Shown here piece after piece: positions 8,603-16,969 of a DNA stretch of 64,000 nt. Source of the DNA: Polyangiaceae bacterium (GTDB taxonomy: Bacteria > Myxococcota_A > Polyangia > Polyangiales > Polyangiaceae); the NCBI GenBank assembly GCA_016712345.1, contig JADJRH010000001.1, positions 3,844,001-3,908,000 on the forward strand. Reading direction: 5' to 3'. The number at the start of each line of letters is the position of its first letter. The stretch's first letter is position 1. A model generated the notes under the pieces. The model was given only the letters and a program-made list of their open reading frames with translations, made no database searches and was not told the DNA's origin. A program made the position numbers and the translations under genes.

Positions 8603-11320
8603 ATGTCGAGTCGCGGCGATCGCCTCACCCACGAAAACCCCGAAGAGCACCGCCTTCACGAAGAACGTGAACGCCTTGTTCGTTGGAAACACTGGGGCCC
8701 TTATCTCGCAGAACGCGCCTGGGGCACCGTGCGCGAGGACTACAGTCCTTCAGGCGATGCGTGGAATTATTTCCCTCACGAGCAGGCTCGAAGTCGCACC
8801 TACAGGTGGAATGAAGACGGCCTTTTGGGCCTGTGCGACCGCAATCAACTCCTCTGCATCGCGCCGGCCTTTTGGAACGGACAAGACCCCATTCTCAAAG
8901 AGCGCTTTTTTGGTGTTTCCGGGCCCGAAGGCAACCACGGTGAAGACGTAAAAGAACTCTACTACTACGAAGACGCCACCCCAACAGCCAGCTACCTCAA
9001 AGCGTCTTACAAATATCCCCAACGCCCCTATCCCTACGCCGAGATTGTCAATCTCAGTCAAAGTCGCTCCCTCTCCGACCCCGAACCTGAACTCACCGAT
9101 CTCGGCTTTTTTAAAGACGATCGCTACTTTGAAATCACAATAGAATACGCAAAGTATTCTGCGAACGACATCTTCATGGTGATCACCGCTCAAAACGCCG
9201 GTGACAGCCCCGCGCCACTCCACATCTTGCCCCACGTTTGGTTTCGTAACACATGGTCTTGGACCGACCCGCCCGGTACCAAACCCGACCTCGTTCGAAC
9301 AGCGTCGCAAACTCCATGTTTAAAAGTGCGCCACGACGATCTCGGCACGTTGTGGGCCTATTTTGCATCCATTGATGTTTCATCATCCGGTTCACTCACT
9401 TCCCCTCCACAACTCTTATTTACCCACAATGAAACAAACACCAAGGCTCTTTGGGGCACGCCGCTCACTCAACCCTTTGTAAAAGACGCTTTTCATCGCC
9501 GCGTCATCCACGGCGATGAAACAGCTGTCAATCCGGCAGAACACGGCACCAAAGCGGCGGCATGGTACTCATTTGTCGTTCCCCCAAAAGGCCAAGTGAG
9601 AGTGCTTGTTCGCCTGTGCCCCGAAGAGCACACAAGCCCGTTCGACAAGGCCTTTGAACTGCTCGCCTCCCGCCGTCGCGAGGCCGACGCGTATTATCGC
9701 TCAGTTCAAGGGCCCGATCTTTCCGAAGAGCGAAGAGCCATCCACCGCCAAGCGAGCGCAGGCCTTTTTTGGAGCCTGCAATTCTACTCCTACGATGTGT
9801 CCAGTTGGCTCGACGGTGATGTTCACCCACCTCCAAAGTCGCGCCTCAAGGGCCGCAATCGTGAGTGGCGACACCTCTCCGTCGCCGACGTGATCTCCAT
9901 GCCCGACAAATGGGAATATCCTTGGTTTGCCGCCTGGGATTTGGCGTTTCACGCGTTGGCAATGGCCTCAGTCGACATCGATCAAGCCAAAAACCAACTC
10001 AAGTTCATGGTCAAAGAGTGGTATCAACACCCGAGTGGACAAATACCCGCCTACGAGTGGGAGCTTTCCGACCTCAATCCTCCTGTCCAGGCGTGGGCCA
10101 CCTACCAAATCTATAAAATCGAACGACGCCAGCGCGGCGAAGGTGACCGCGTATTTTTGGAACGAATGTTCCACAAATTGCTCATCAACTTTGCGTGGTG
10201 GGTCAACAAGCGCGATACCGAAGGAAACAACGTTTTTGAAGGCGGCTTTTTAGGCCTCGACAACATCTCCCTTTTTGACCGCAGTGAAGGCATGCCACCC
10301 GGCATTGTCCTCGAACAGGCCGATGCCACCGCATGGATGGCTATGTATTGCCTCGACCTCATGCGCATTGCGCTTGAACTGGCACTCACAAACACCGCGT
10401 ATGAAGATGTGGCAAGCAAGTTCTTTGAACATTTTGCCCGCATTGTTTTTGCATTAAACCACGGCGAATATGAGGGTGATGTCCCGCTCTGGTCCGAAGA
10501 CGACGGTTTTTATTTTGACCTTCTCAAAGACCAAAACAAAGGCACAGAAACCCACCTCAAAGTACGGAGTATGGTGGGCTTGATTCCCCTCTGCGCCGTG
10601 CATGTCATTACCAAAAACACGTTTGGCAAACTCCATAACTTTCGCCGCCGTTTTCAATGGTTCTTAAACAAAAATCCCCACCTCGCAGAAGCTGTCACCG
10701 TCAGGCCCGACGGGCGCCATGTTCTCTCGGCAATACCCCCGTCTCGTTTGCCCAGAGTGCTGCGACATCTCTTTAATGAGGCCGAACTGCTGTCCTCTTA
10801 TGGCCCCCGATCGCTCTCCAAAGAGCACAAACACAAGCCTGTATCATTGTGGCTTGAAGGAATGCGTCGCCGCGGTGAAGTGTCTTATGAGCCCGGTGAA
10901 AGCACCACCCGAATGAAAGGTGGCAATTCCAATTGGCGCGGGCCGGTATGGTTTCCAACCGGATATCTTTTATACAGATCGTTATTGCGTCTCGACCACG
11001 GTTTCGGCGACGTTCTTACCATACCCGCGGTGAGCGGCGCGGCGCCTCGAACATTGCGCGACGGCGCCGAAGAAATCGCCCAACGCCTCGTTCGAATCTT
11101 TGAGCGAGGCCCCGATGGAAATCGGCCAGTATACGGCCAAAACGACCTGTTCCAACATCACCCCAACTTCGCTGAAAAGCTGCTCTTCTTCGAATATTTT
11201 CACGGCGACACAGGTGTTGGGCTCGGCGCCTCCCATCAAACCGGGTGGTCCGCATTGGTCGGCGATCTCGTGCTTCGGTTGCAGCGTCACCACGGCAACA
11301 CCGGCTCTCACGAAGACTGA
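8603..11320 (+). CDS. MGH1-like / GH63-type glucosidase, cytoplasmic
   Basis: A 905-residue protein without a signal peptide. It resembles the bacterial GH63-related family annotated as MGH1-like glycoside hydrolase. The N-terminal part (from WKHWGPYLAERAWGTVREDYS) and beta-sandwich are followed by an (alpha/alpha)6 barrel. The barrel has MPDKWEYPWFAAWDLAFH, the QIPAYEWELSDLNPPV segment, QADATAWMAMYCLDL and GNSNWRGPVWFP, with acidic residues typical of inverting barrel glycosidases. It probably acts on short glucosides or trehalose-like oligosaccharides; the substrate is inference. Synonymous codon choice is visibly more AT-rich than in the genes before it. It lies 41 bases after the methyltransferase gene. 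Confidence 0.82.
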   Translation: MSSRGDRLTHENPEEHRLHEERERLVRWKHWGPYLAERAWGTVREDYSPSGDAWNYFPHEQARSRTYRWNEDGLLGLCDRNQLLCIAPAFWNGQDPILKERFFGVSGPEGNHGEDVKELYYYEDATPTASYLKASYKYPQRPYPYAEIVNLSQSRSLSDPEPELTDLGFFKDDRYFEITIEYAKYSANDIFMVITAQNAGDSPAPLHILPHVWFRNTWSWTDPPGTKPDLVRTASQTPCLKVRHDDLGTLWAYFASIDVSSSGSLTSPPQLLFTHNETNTKALWGTPLTQPFVKDAFHRRVIHGDETAVNPAEHGTKAAAWYSFVVPPKGQVRVLVRLCPEEHTSPFDKAFELLASRRREADAYYRSVQGPDLSEERRAIHRQASAGLFWSLQFYSYDVSSWLDGDVHPPPKSRLKGRNREWRHLSVADVISMPDKWEYPWFAAWDLAFHALAMASVDIDQAKNQLKFMVKEWYQHPSGQIPAYEWELSDLNPPVQAWATYQIYKIERRQRGEGDRVFLERMFHKLLINFAWWVNKRDTEGNNVFEGGFLGLDNISLFDRSEGMPPGIVLEQADATAWMAMYCLDLMRIALELALTNTAYEDVASKFFEHFARIVFALNHGEYEGDVPLWSEDDGFYFDLLKDQNKGTETHLKVRSMVGLIPLCAVHVITKNTFGKLHNFRRRFQWFLNKNPHLAEAVTVRPDGRHVLSAIPPSRLPRVLRHLFNEAELLSSYGPRSLSKEHKHKPVSLWLEGMRRRGEVSYEPGESTTRMKGGNSNWRGPVWFPTGYLLYRSLLRLDHGFGDVLTIPAVSGAAPRTLRDGAEEIAQRLVRIFERGPDGNRPVYGQNDLFQHHPNFAEKLLFFEYFHGDTGVGLGASHQTGWSALVGDLVLRLQRHHGNTGSHED

Positions 11321-11412
11321 GCCAAAAACAAGCGAGAGCAGTCTCCAGGGTAACTGACCCGAAGCCCTCGCGGAAACTATACCAATCGCCCGAGGCCGGC
11401 TATTCTCCGCCA

Positions 11413-13182
11413 ATGGCTCGTCGTCGGATCCTTCTTAAACTTTTCTTGTTATCGGTCTTAACCGCCATTCTTGGGGTGATTTTTGCAGCCTGCGGCGCTC
11501 GCACAGGCGACCCGGGTGAAGGCGGCGCCGGGGGAACCTCAGGCTGCGCGGCGCTCGGCGAGTCGTGCGTTTCAAACGGCTGTTGCGACGGTTTAAACTG
11601 CCAAGCCGATCAAACATGCAAACCTGACCAAATCTGCAAACCCCAGGGTGAAGCCTGCCAAACAAGTACCGAATGTTGTCAGCTCGACTGCATTTCCGGT
11701 TTTTGCGGCGGCTTCCAATGCCTTGCCGACGGAAAAGCCTGCTCCAATTCGGATCAATGTTGCACGTTTAATTGCTTCAACGGTTTTTGCGGCGGCTCGC
11801 AATGCAAACCTGAAGGCAGCGCATGCGCCGCAGATAACGAATGTTGCAATTTCGACTGCAATAACGGCTTTTGTGGCACCTTCCAATGCAAGCCCCCGGG
11901 CGCTGTCTGCATTGAAGACACCGATTGTTGCAATCTCGATTGCACAAACAATCTCTGCGGCGGCAGCACTTGCCAGGCCGACGGCTTCGCATGCACCAAC
12001 CCCAATCAATGCTGCTCCAACGTTTGCAATGGCGGAGTCTGCGGCGGCGGAATGTGCGGCGTCAATGGCACTCCGTGTTTTTCACCTTTTGAGTGTTGCT
12101 CCGGCATCTGCAATCAAAACACTTTTAAATGCGACTTTCAGCAGTGTCTCAATAACGGTGCCGGCTGCAATTCACCCGGTCAATGTTGTTCATTGATTTG
12201 TGAAAATGGCATTTGCGGAGGCAATCCTTGCAAGCCCGACGGTGTTTTGTGCGGCGCCTCAGCCGAATGTTGCAACGGATTCTGCGACCCCAATTTTGGC
12301 ACCTGCCAATCAATGTGTACACCAGACGGGTTTGACTGCTTTAGCAACAGCCAATGTTGCAGCGGATTCTGCGATCCCAACAAGAATATCTGCGGATTCA
12401 GCGAGTGTGCACCCGACGGTGTACCGTGCCAGTTCGCCGAGCAGTGTTGTTCATTCTTCTGTGATTTCAACACCGGCCTTTGCGCCGGCGGAAATTGCAA
12501 CCCAGACGGGTTTTCCTGCCAATTCGACGACGAGTGTTGTTCATTCTTCTGCAATCCTGAGTCGTTCACCTGCGGATTTGGGATGTGCAAGTTTGAAGGT
12601 GAGCCCTGCGTTGAAGACTTTGAGTGTTGCAGCTTCTTCTGCAATCCCAACAGCGGAGTCTGCGAATTTTTCCAATGCCTCCCCGACGGCACCGCCTGCA
12701 TGGATAACTTTGAGTGCTGCACAGGCATCTGTGACGATGGCACCTGCGGAATCAACCAGTGCAAACTCGACGGGTTCAACTGTGCCGCTCCCGATGAGTG
12801 TTGTTCCATGGTCTGTGAAAACGGCCTTTGCGGATCCGGCTCGTGTCTACCCCCCGGCTCCACCTGCCAAAATTCACAACAATGCTGTATAGGCCTCACA
12901 TGCAACGGCGGTCACTGCGGCATGCCACCCATCGATTCAGGCAATTGTTCACTCGACCCGGGCGGCACGCCGTGCAGCCAATGTGTCGTGGGCAACTGCT
13001 GCTCTCAAACTGAAACATGCCTCAATGACTTCAACTGCGCTGCCGCAATGGCGTGTTTCCAGCGCTGCGCCATCGGCGGTACACAGCCGTCAGAATGTCA
13101 GACTCAGTGCTGCGCGGGCGCCAACAACTGCAACAACTGGACAACCTGCGTCACCAACAACTGCGCCGCTTCGTGCTTCTGA
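11413..13182 (+). CDS. Lipoprotein with 16 tandem six-cysteine (knottin-like) repeats
   Basis: A 589-residue secreted protein. The ATG at 11413 is chosen because it opens a signal peptide ending in a lipobox (VIFAAC). The mature part is about 16 tandem units of 28-30 residues with the pattern C-x3-G-x2-C-x5-CC-x3-C-x4/5-C-x3-C, e.g. KPDGVLCGASAECCNGFC. Each unit has six Cys, as in small cystine-knot or dickkopf-like modules. The last 70 residues are a different Cys-rich module (CCSQTETCLNDFNCAAAMAC), also seen as a stand-alone domain in myxobacterial lipoproteins. It is likely an extended, disulfide-stapled, surface-exposed rod. No enzyme motif is visible and the function is unknown. plsB starts 21 bases downstream. 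Confidence 0.85.
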   Translation: MARRRILLKLFLLSVLTAILGVIFAACGARTGDPGEGGAGGTSGCAALGESCVSNGCCDGLNCQADQTCKPDQICKPQGEACQTSTECCQLDCISGFCGGFQCLADGKACSNSDQCCTFNCFNGFCGGSQCKPEGSACAADNECCNFDCNNGFCGTFQCKPPGAVCIEDTDCCNLDCTNNLCGGSTCQADGFACTNPNQCCSNVCNGGVCGGGMCGVNGTPCFSPFECCSGICNQNTFKCDFQQCLNNGAGCNSPGQCCSLICENGICGGNPCKPDGVLCGASAECCNGFCDPNFGTCQSMCTPDGFDCFSNSQCCSGFCDPNKNICGFSECAPDGVPCQFAEQCCSFFCDFNTGLCAGGNCNPDGFSCQFDDECCSFFCNPESFTCGFGMCKFEGEPCVEDFECCSFFCNPNSGVCEFFQCLPDGTACMDNFECCTGICDDGTCGINQCKLDGFNCAAPDECCSMVCENGLCGSGSCLPPGSTCQNSQQCCIGLTCNGGHCGMPPIDSGNCSLDPGGTPCSQCVVGNCCSQTETCLNDFNCAAAMACFQRCAIGGTQPSECQTQCCAGANNCNNWTTCVTNNCAASCF

Positions 13183-13203
13183 CAGCATGAAAACCTACCC
13201 ATC

Positions 13204-15843
13204 ATGCTTCTCCCCTCATCCGTTCTAAACCGTATCTACCATCCCCTTCTGCGCCGTATTCCACTCGACCCGGCGTGGGTAGATACGGTTCGAGAGGCGG
13301 CTTCAAAAGGGTCCGTCATACATATTGTCCGCAACGTATCGTTGCTTGACTTATTGGCACTTTCCCATTTTTCCAATCGGGCCCAACTGCCCCCAATCAC
13401 GTTTGCGAATGACTTTGCAGATGCGCTTGGGGCTTCACCCGTGGGCCTTTTCAAGTCAAAGAAAAGCCCTGAAGAAGCGCTGCGCGAAACCGTCCTTTCC
13501 GGTAAGAGCGCGGTGCTTTTTCTAAAACGAGCCCCCGGCGTTCTCGAACGGGCATCCACTGCCCACCGCGGTAAGACCGAGGGCGACGCACTCTTATCCT
13601 GTCTTATCGACCTTGCGGAACACGCTGAAAAAAACATCCTCCTTGTGCCGCAAACCCTCGTATGGACAATGCGCCCAGAACGGCGCGGTTTCTGGGCGCG
13701 AGACTTTTTGTTCAGCCCCGCCGAGTTCCCCGGTGAAGTGCGCTCGCTTTTGCAACTCGGAGTCAACCTTGAACACGTGGTTGTCAGGGCAGGTGAGCCG
13801 CTCAACCTCCGTGAGTTTCTCACAAATGACCGAGCCGGGGATCCTCACATCCTACGCCGCCTTGTGTACGCTTTATTGCGCAAGGCCGAGCGTGAGCGCA
13901 AAAGCGTTGTTGGGCCCGCTCAAAAACCTCCCGATCGCGTGCGCGAAGAAGTCTTAAAAACGCCTCGCCTTGCGTCGGTGTTGCGCGACATGGCCGCCGG
14001 CGACGAGGTCAAGTTGCGCGAAGCGGTAGAAAATGCTCGCACCATGCTTCAGAGCCTTCAGGCCGAGCCCGACCCTTCCACTCTTCGAACACTGGAGGTG
14101 ATGGCCGACACCTTGGCCGAAAGGGTTTTTTCAGGCATTGACGTGGATGAAGCTGGAATTGCTGAGGTTCGTCAGGCCGCTCGAAAAGGCTCCGTGGTAT
14201 TGTTACCAAGTCACAAGAGTCACATAGACTATCTGCTTCTCCACTACGTTCTTCGAAAACACGCTCTCAACCTACCCCTTGTAGCGGCGGGGGATAACCT
14301 GTCTTTTTTCCCGCTCGGCCCCATTCTCCGCCGTTCAGGCGCCTTTTTTATTCGTCGGAGTTTTAGGGGAGACAAACTCTACGCCGTGGTTGTCGATGCG
14401 TACATTCGCCGCCTGCTTCGTGACGGACACGCGGTTGAATTTTTTTTGGAAGGTGGGCGCTCCCGCACTGGCAAACTTCTCCCACCCCAAGTGGGCCTGC
14501 TCAACATGGTTGTGGAAGCCGCTCTCGGTTTGGGAGACAAACCGGTGGCGTTTGTACCCGTCAGCATTGGGTATGAACGCATCATGGAAGAAACCGAGTT
14601 TTTGCGTGAACTCTCGGGTGAAGCCAAAAAAGGGGAAGATCTGACATCCCTCGTTTCGGCCGGCCGCGCTCTACTCCAATCGTATGGTAGACCTAATGTC
14701 CAATTTGGAAAAGTGGTCGACCTGACAGAATTTCGCCGGTCGCTCCACATTGCCGACGACCCAACTCCTGCCAAACGCCGCGCACTTGTCAACGCTCTGG
14801 CTTCGCACGTCATGGATGAAATCAACCGCGTTGCAGCGGTTACTCCGGGCGCGCTTGTTGCCACGGTTCTATTGTGCCACCCGCGTCGCGGTATGCCCCA
14901 TGCCGATTTGGTAGAACGCGCGGCGCGCCTCCTCGACCTGGTTCAGGCCATGGGGGCACGCACAACCCCGAAACTTACCTACCCATCTACCCATGAATTG
15001 GTGGAAACATCCCTCATTGAAGCCTGTGATGTGTACGTTCGCGGCGGGCTCGTTCGCCGCCACATCCCCGGTGACACACTCACGGGTGTTCGTGAAAAAA
15101 AGACCACGTTCAGCCCTGAAAAAGACGTGATTTGGGTGGTCCCCGACGAGCGCAGAATTGCGCTCGATATCTCTAAAAACATGATTGTGCACTTGTTTGT
15201 GGATCGGGCGATTCTTGCCATTGCGTTGGGCACCCGGCCTGAAGGGGTGTCCACGCGGGACGGGTTGAAAAGTTCCCCTCAACCTTTTCATTCCACTCAA
15301 ACGGCCACTCTTGAACGCGCCCAAACGCTCGCCAAGTTGTTCAAAACAGAATTTAACCTTCGCGACGGTCCGGCCCTTACCAATCGTTTCGAGGCCACTC
15401 TACGTGCCATGCGCGCCGCGGGTGAAGTGGCCGAATCATCCTCTGGAAACCTCATTCCGGGTGAGGGGCATACCGGGCTTGACGGCCGCGGATGGCTCCT
15501 TTTTTATACCGCCATTCTAAAGAACTTTTTGGAAGGATACCGGATAGCAGCCCGCTGTCTGCGGACGCTCGTTTCGGTACGAACCCCCAGGGCAGACCTC
15601 ATTCAAAAGGCTTTATCCATCGGCGAACAAATGTTTCTCGGAGGGGAGATCGATCGGCCCGAAGCGGTGAGTCGCCCCCTTCTTGACAATGCTCTCACCT
15701 CTTTCAGAGATCTGGGTTACCTCGAAAGAGACACAGAAAATCTAACTCTCGCCGCCCCCTACCAATCGTCGGAAGCCGCCGCTGCAATTGAGTCTACCAT
15801 CGCCGCGTTTTTAACCCGACCGTCGTTTGACCCCGGTTATTAG
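13204..15843 (+). CDS. plsB: Glycerol-3-phosphate 1-O-acyltransferase
   Basis: An 879-residue PlsB-type acyltransferase, close to the family's usual 800-plus residues. It acylates sn-glycerol-3-phosphate at position 1 at the inner membrane, the first step of phospholipid synthesis. The four acyltransferase blocks are present in order: HKSHID (HX4D, about residue 337), GAFFIRRSFRGD, FFLEGGRSRTGK (about 411) and VPVSIGYERIMEE. The N-terminal third and the helical C-terminus also match PlsB rather than the short PlsC or PlsY. No strong ribosome site precedes ATG 13204. The coding sequence soon after the start holds a long inverted repeat (separate entry) that could affect translation. Confidence 0.9.
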   Translation: MLLPSSVLNRIYHPLLRRIPLDPAWVDTVREAASKGSVIHIVRNVSLLDLLALSHFSNRAQLPPITFANDFADALGASPVGLFKSKKSPEEALRETVLSGKSAVLFLKRAPGVLERASTAHRGKTEGDALLSCLIDLAEHAEKNILLVPQTLVWTMRPERRGFWARDFLFSPAEFPGEVRSLLQLGVNLEHVVVRAGEPLNLREFLTNDRAGDPHILRRLVYALLRKAERERKSVVGPAQKPPDRVREEVLKTPRLASVLRDMAAGDEVKLREAVENARTMLQSLQAEPDPSTLRTLEVMADTLAERVFSGIDVDEAGIAEVRQAARKGSVVLLPSHKSHIDYLLLHYVLRKHALNLPLVAAGDNLSFFPLGPILRRSGAFFIRRSFRGDKLYAVVVDAYIRRLLRDGHAVEFFLEGGRSRTGKLLPPQVGLLNMVVEAALGLGDKPVAFVPVSIGYERIMEETEFLRELSGEAKKGEDLTSLVSAGRALLQSYGRPNVQFGKVVDLTEFRRSLHIADDPTPAKRRALVNALASHVMDEINRVAAVTPGALVATVLLCHPRRGMPHADLVERAARLLDLVQAMGARTTPKLTYPSTHELVETSLIEACDVYVRGGLVRRHIPGDTLTGVREKKTTFSPEKDVIWVVPDERRIALDISKNMIVHLFVDRAILAIALGTRPEGVSTRDGLKSSPQPFHSTQTATLERAQTLAKLFKTEFNLRDGPALTNRFEATLRAMRAAGEVAESSSGNLIPGEGHTGLDGRGWLLFYTAILKNFLEGYRIAARCLRTLVSVRTPRADLIQKALSIGEQMFLGGEIDRPEAVSRPLLDNALTSFRDLGYLERDTENLTLAAPYQSSEAAAAIESTIAAFLTRPSFDPGY
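13228..13290 (+). promoter_or_regulatory. 13-bp perfect inverted repeat just inside plsB
   Basis: AACCGTATCTACC (13228-13240) and its exact reverse complement GGTAGATACGGTT (13278-13290) are separated by 37 bases and begin 24 bases after the plsB ATG. In mRNA this would fold into a stem of 13 pairs close to the initiation region; in DNA it could be a bipartite operator. The arms contain the GGGTAGA-like word that recurs in this part of the window. Confidence 0.55.
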
Positions 15844-15877
15844 CCCAAAGAACATTAGCCGCTCCCTGGCAACTCCT

Positions 15878-15895
15878 TGGGGCCAATTGGCTCCA
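15878..15895. promoter_or_regulatory. Near-perfect 18-bp palindrome upstream of the Uma2-like gene
   Basis: TGGGGCCAATTGGCTCCA matches its reverse complement at 16 of 18 positions, with a perfect GCCAATTGGC core. It lies 35 bases after the plsB stop and about 130 bases before the next start. No T-run follows, so it looks more like a protein-binding site than a terminator. The rest of 15844-16026 shows no gene. Confidence 0.35.
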
Positions 15896-16026
15896 GGCCC
15901 AGAGCGACAGATGAAACGTCACGCAACGACCTGACGCGCTTTCGAGCCCGGTGACGTCTCTTCACCACGGACTCACGGTAGACACAGACCCTGGACACTG
16001 CTCTTCTTCAACGGTAGAGTGCATTC

Positions 16027-16902
16027 ATGTACTCCCCGCTGCTTTCAACAGACAGCGCACCCGAGCAAACGATTTCCCTCACCTACTGTCACGTCATAGT
16101 TCGAAAGGAGCGATGGGTTCTCACAGAGGAGAACATGCCTGAGGCAACCAACCATCGTGATGCCACAGATTTGTTAAAGTTGATACTGCTCGCGTTTGTG
16201 GCTCGCGCGGGCAAAAATGCGCTTGTGGTGGCCAATCTTGGCTGCCGCTGGGATGTTGAAAATCCCTCGTTCGGTGTCGATCCAGATATTGCTCTGATCG
16301 AACCTGTGCCCCCCAACGCGCCGCCTCTTTCAAGCCTGCTCACTTGGAAAGAGGGATGTGTTCCGCCGCGTTTTGCGGTTGAAATTGTGAGCGCAACCAA
16401 CCCCAACAAAGATTACTTGGCGGCTCCGGCCAAATACGCAGCCCTTGGTGTGGGCGAACTTGTCATTTTTGACCCTGAATTATTTGGACCCGCAGGGGCA
16501 GACGGGCCACATGTCCTTCAGGTGTGGCGGCGCAAAGGTAAGGGTCACTTTGCGCGTGTGTACGCAGGGGTCGGGCCTGTTTGGTCCGCCGAGTTAAACG
16601 CGTGGCTCATCCATTGTGAGGGTAAGTTGCGCATCGCCGACGATTTTGAAGGAAAGGTACTCTGGCCCACCGAGGCAGAAGCTGAAGCCGCGGCACGAAA
16701 ACGCGAAGCAGCAGGTCGCAAGCGCGAAGCCGAGGCTCGTGCCAATGCGGAAGATGCGCTTCGCCAAAGTATAGAAGACATGTGTGATCTATGCGGGGTT
16801 CACTTAACTACCGCGCGGCGCGAGCACATTCAGGCGCTTGACACCCCGGGGCTCAACCAACTGCGCGCCCACATCAAGGCTCACCGCAATTGGCCAGAAT
16901 GA
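16027..16902 (+). CDS. Uma2-family (DUF820) PD-(D/E)XK nuclease-like protein
   Basis: A 291-residue protein with the Uma2 core. GVDPDIALI and FAVEIVSATNPNKDY supply the acidic residues of the restriction-endonuclease-like fold, and KYAALGVGELVIFDPE completes the helix-strand end. After about residue 215 it gains a charged Ala/Glu/Arg-rich coiled-coil-like stretch and a short C-terminal helix pair. Such proteins are often multi-copy in cyanobacteria and myxobacteria; their role is not established. The start at 16027 is kept because the segment WVLTEENMPEATNH before the second ATG (16135) belongs to the family pattern, though no clear ribosome site is seen. It converges on the DUF2252 gene. Confidence 0.75.
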   Translation: MYSPLLSTDSAPEQTISLTYCHVIVRKERWVLTEENMPEATNHRDATDLLKLILLAFVARAGKNALVVANLGCRWDVENPSFGVDPDIALIEPVPPNAPPLSSLLTWKEGCVPPRFAVEIVSATNPNKDYLAAPAKYAALGVGELVIFDPELFGPAGADGPHVLQVWRRKGKGHFARVYAGVGPVWSAELNAWLIHCEGKLRIADDFEGKVLWPTEAEAEAAARKREAAGRKREAEARANAEDALRQSIEDMCDLCGVHLTTARREHIQALDTPGLNQLRAHIKAHRNWPE

Positions 16903-16969
16903 CCGCCGTCAGCTAAAAAGCGCCGTTTAAGCCCAAAAAGAAACCAACCCAACTGGCATGATGGGCAAA

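Noticed and set aside
11413..13182. CRISPR-like or tandem DNA repeat at the Cys-rich gene
   Set aside because: The repetition is at the protein level with diverged codons and no spacer structure.
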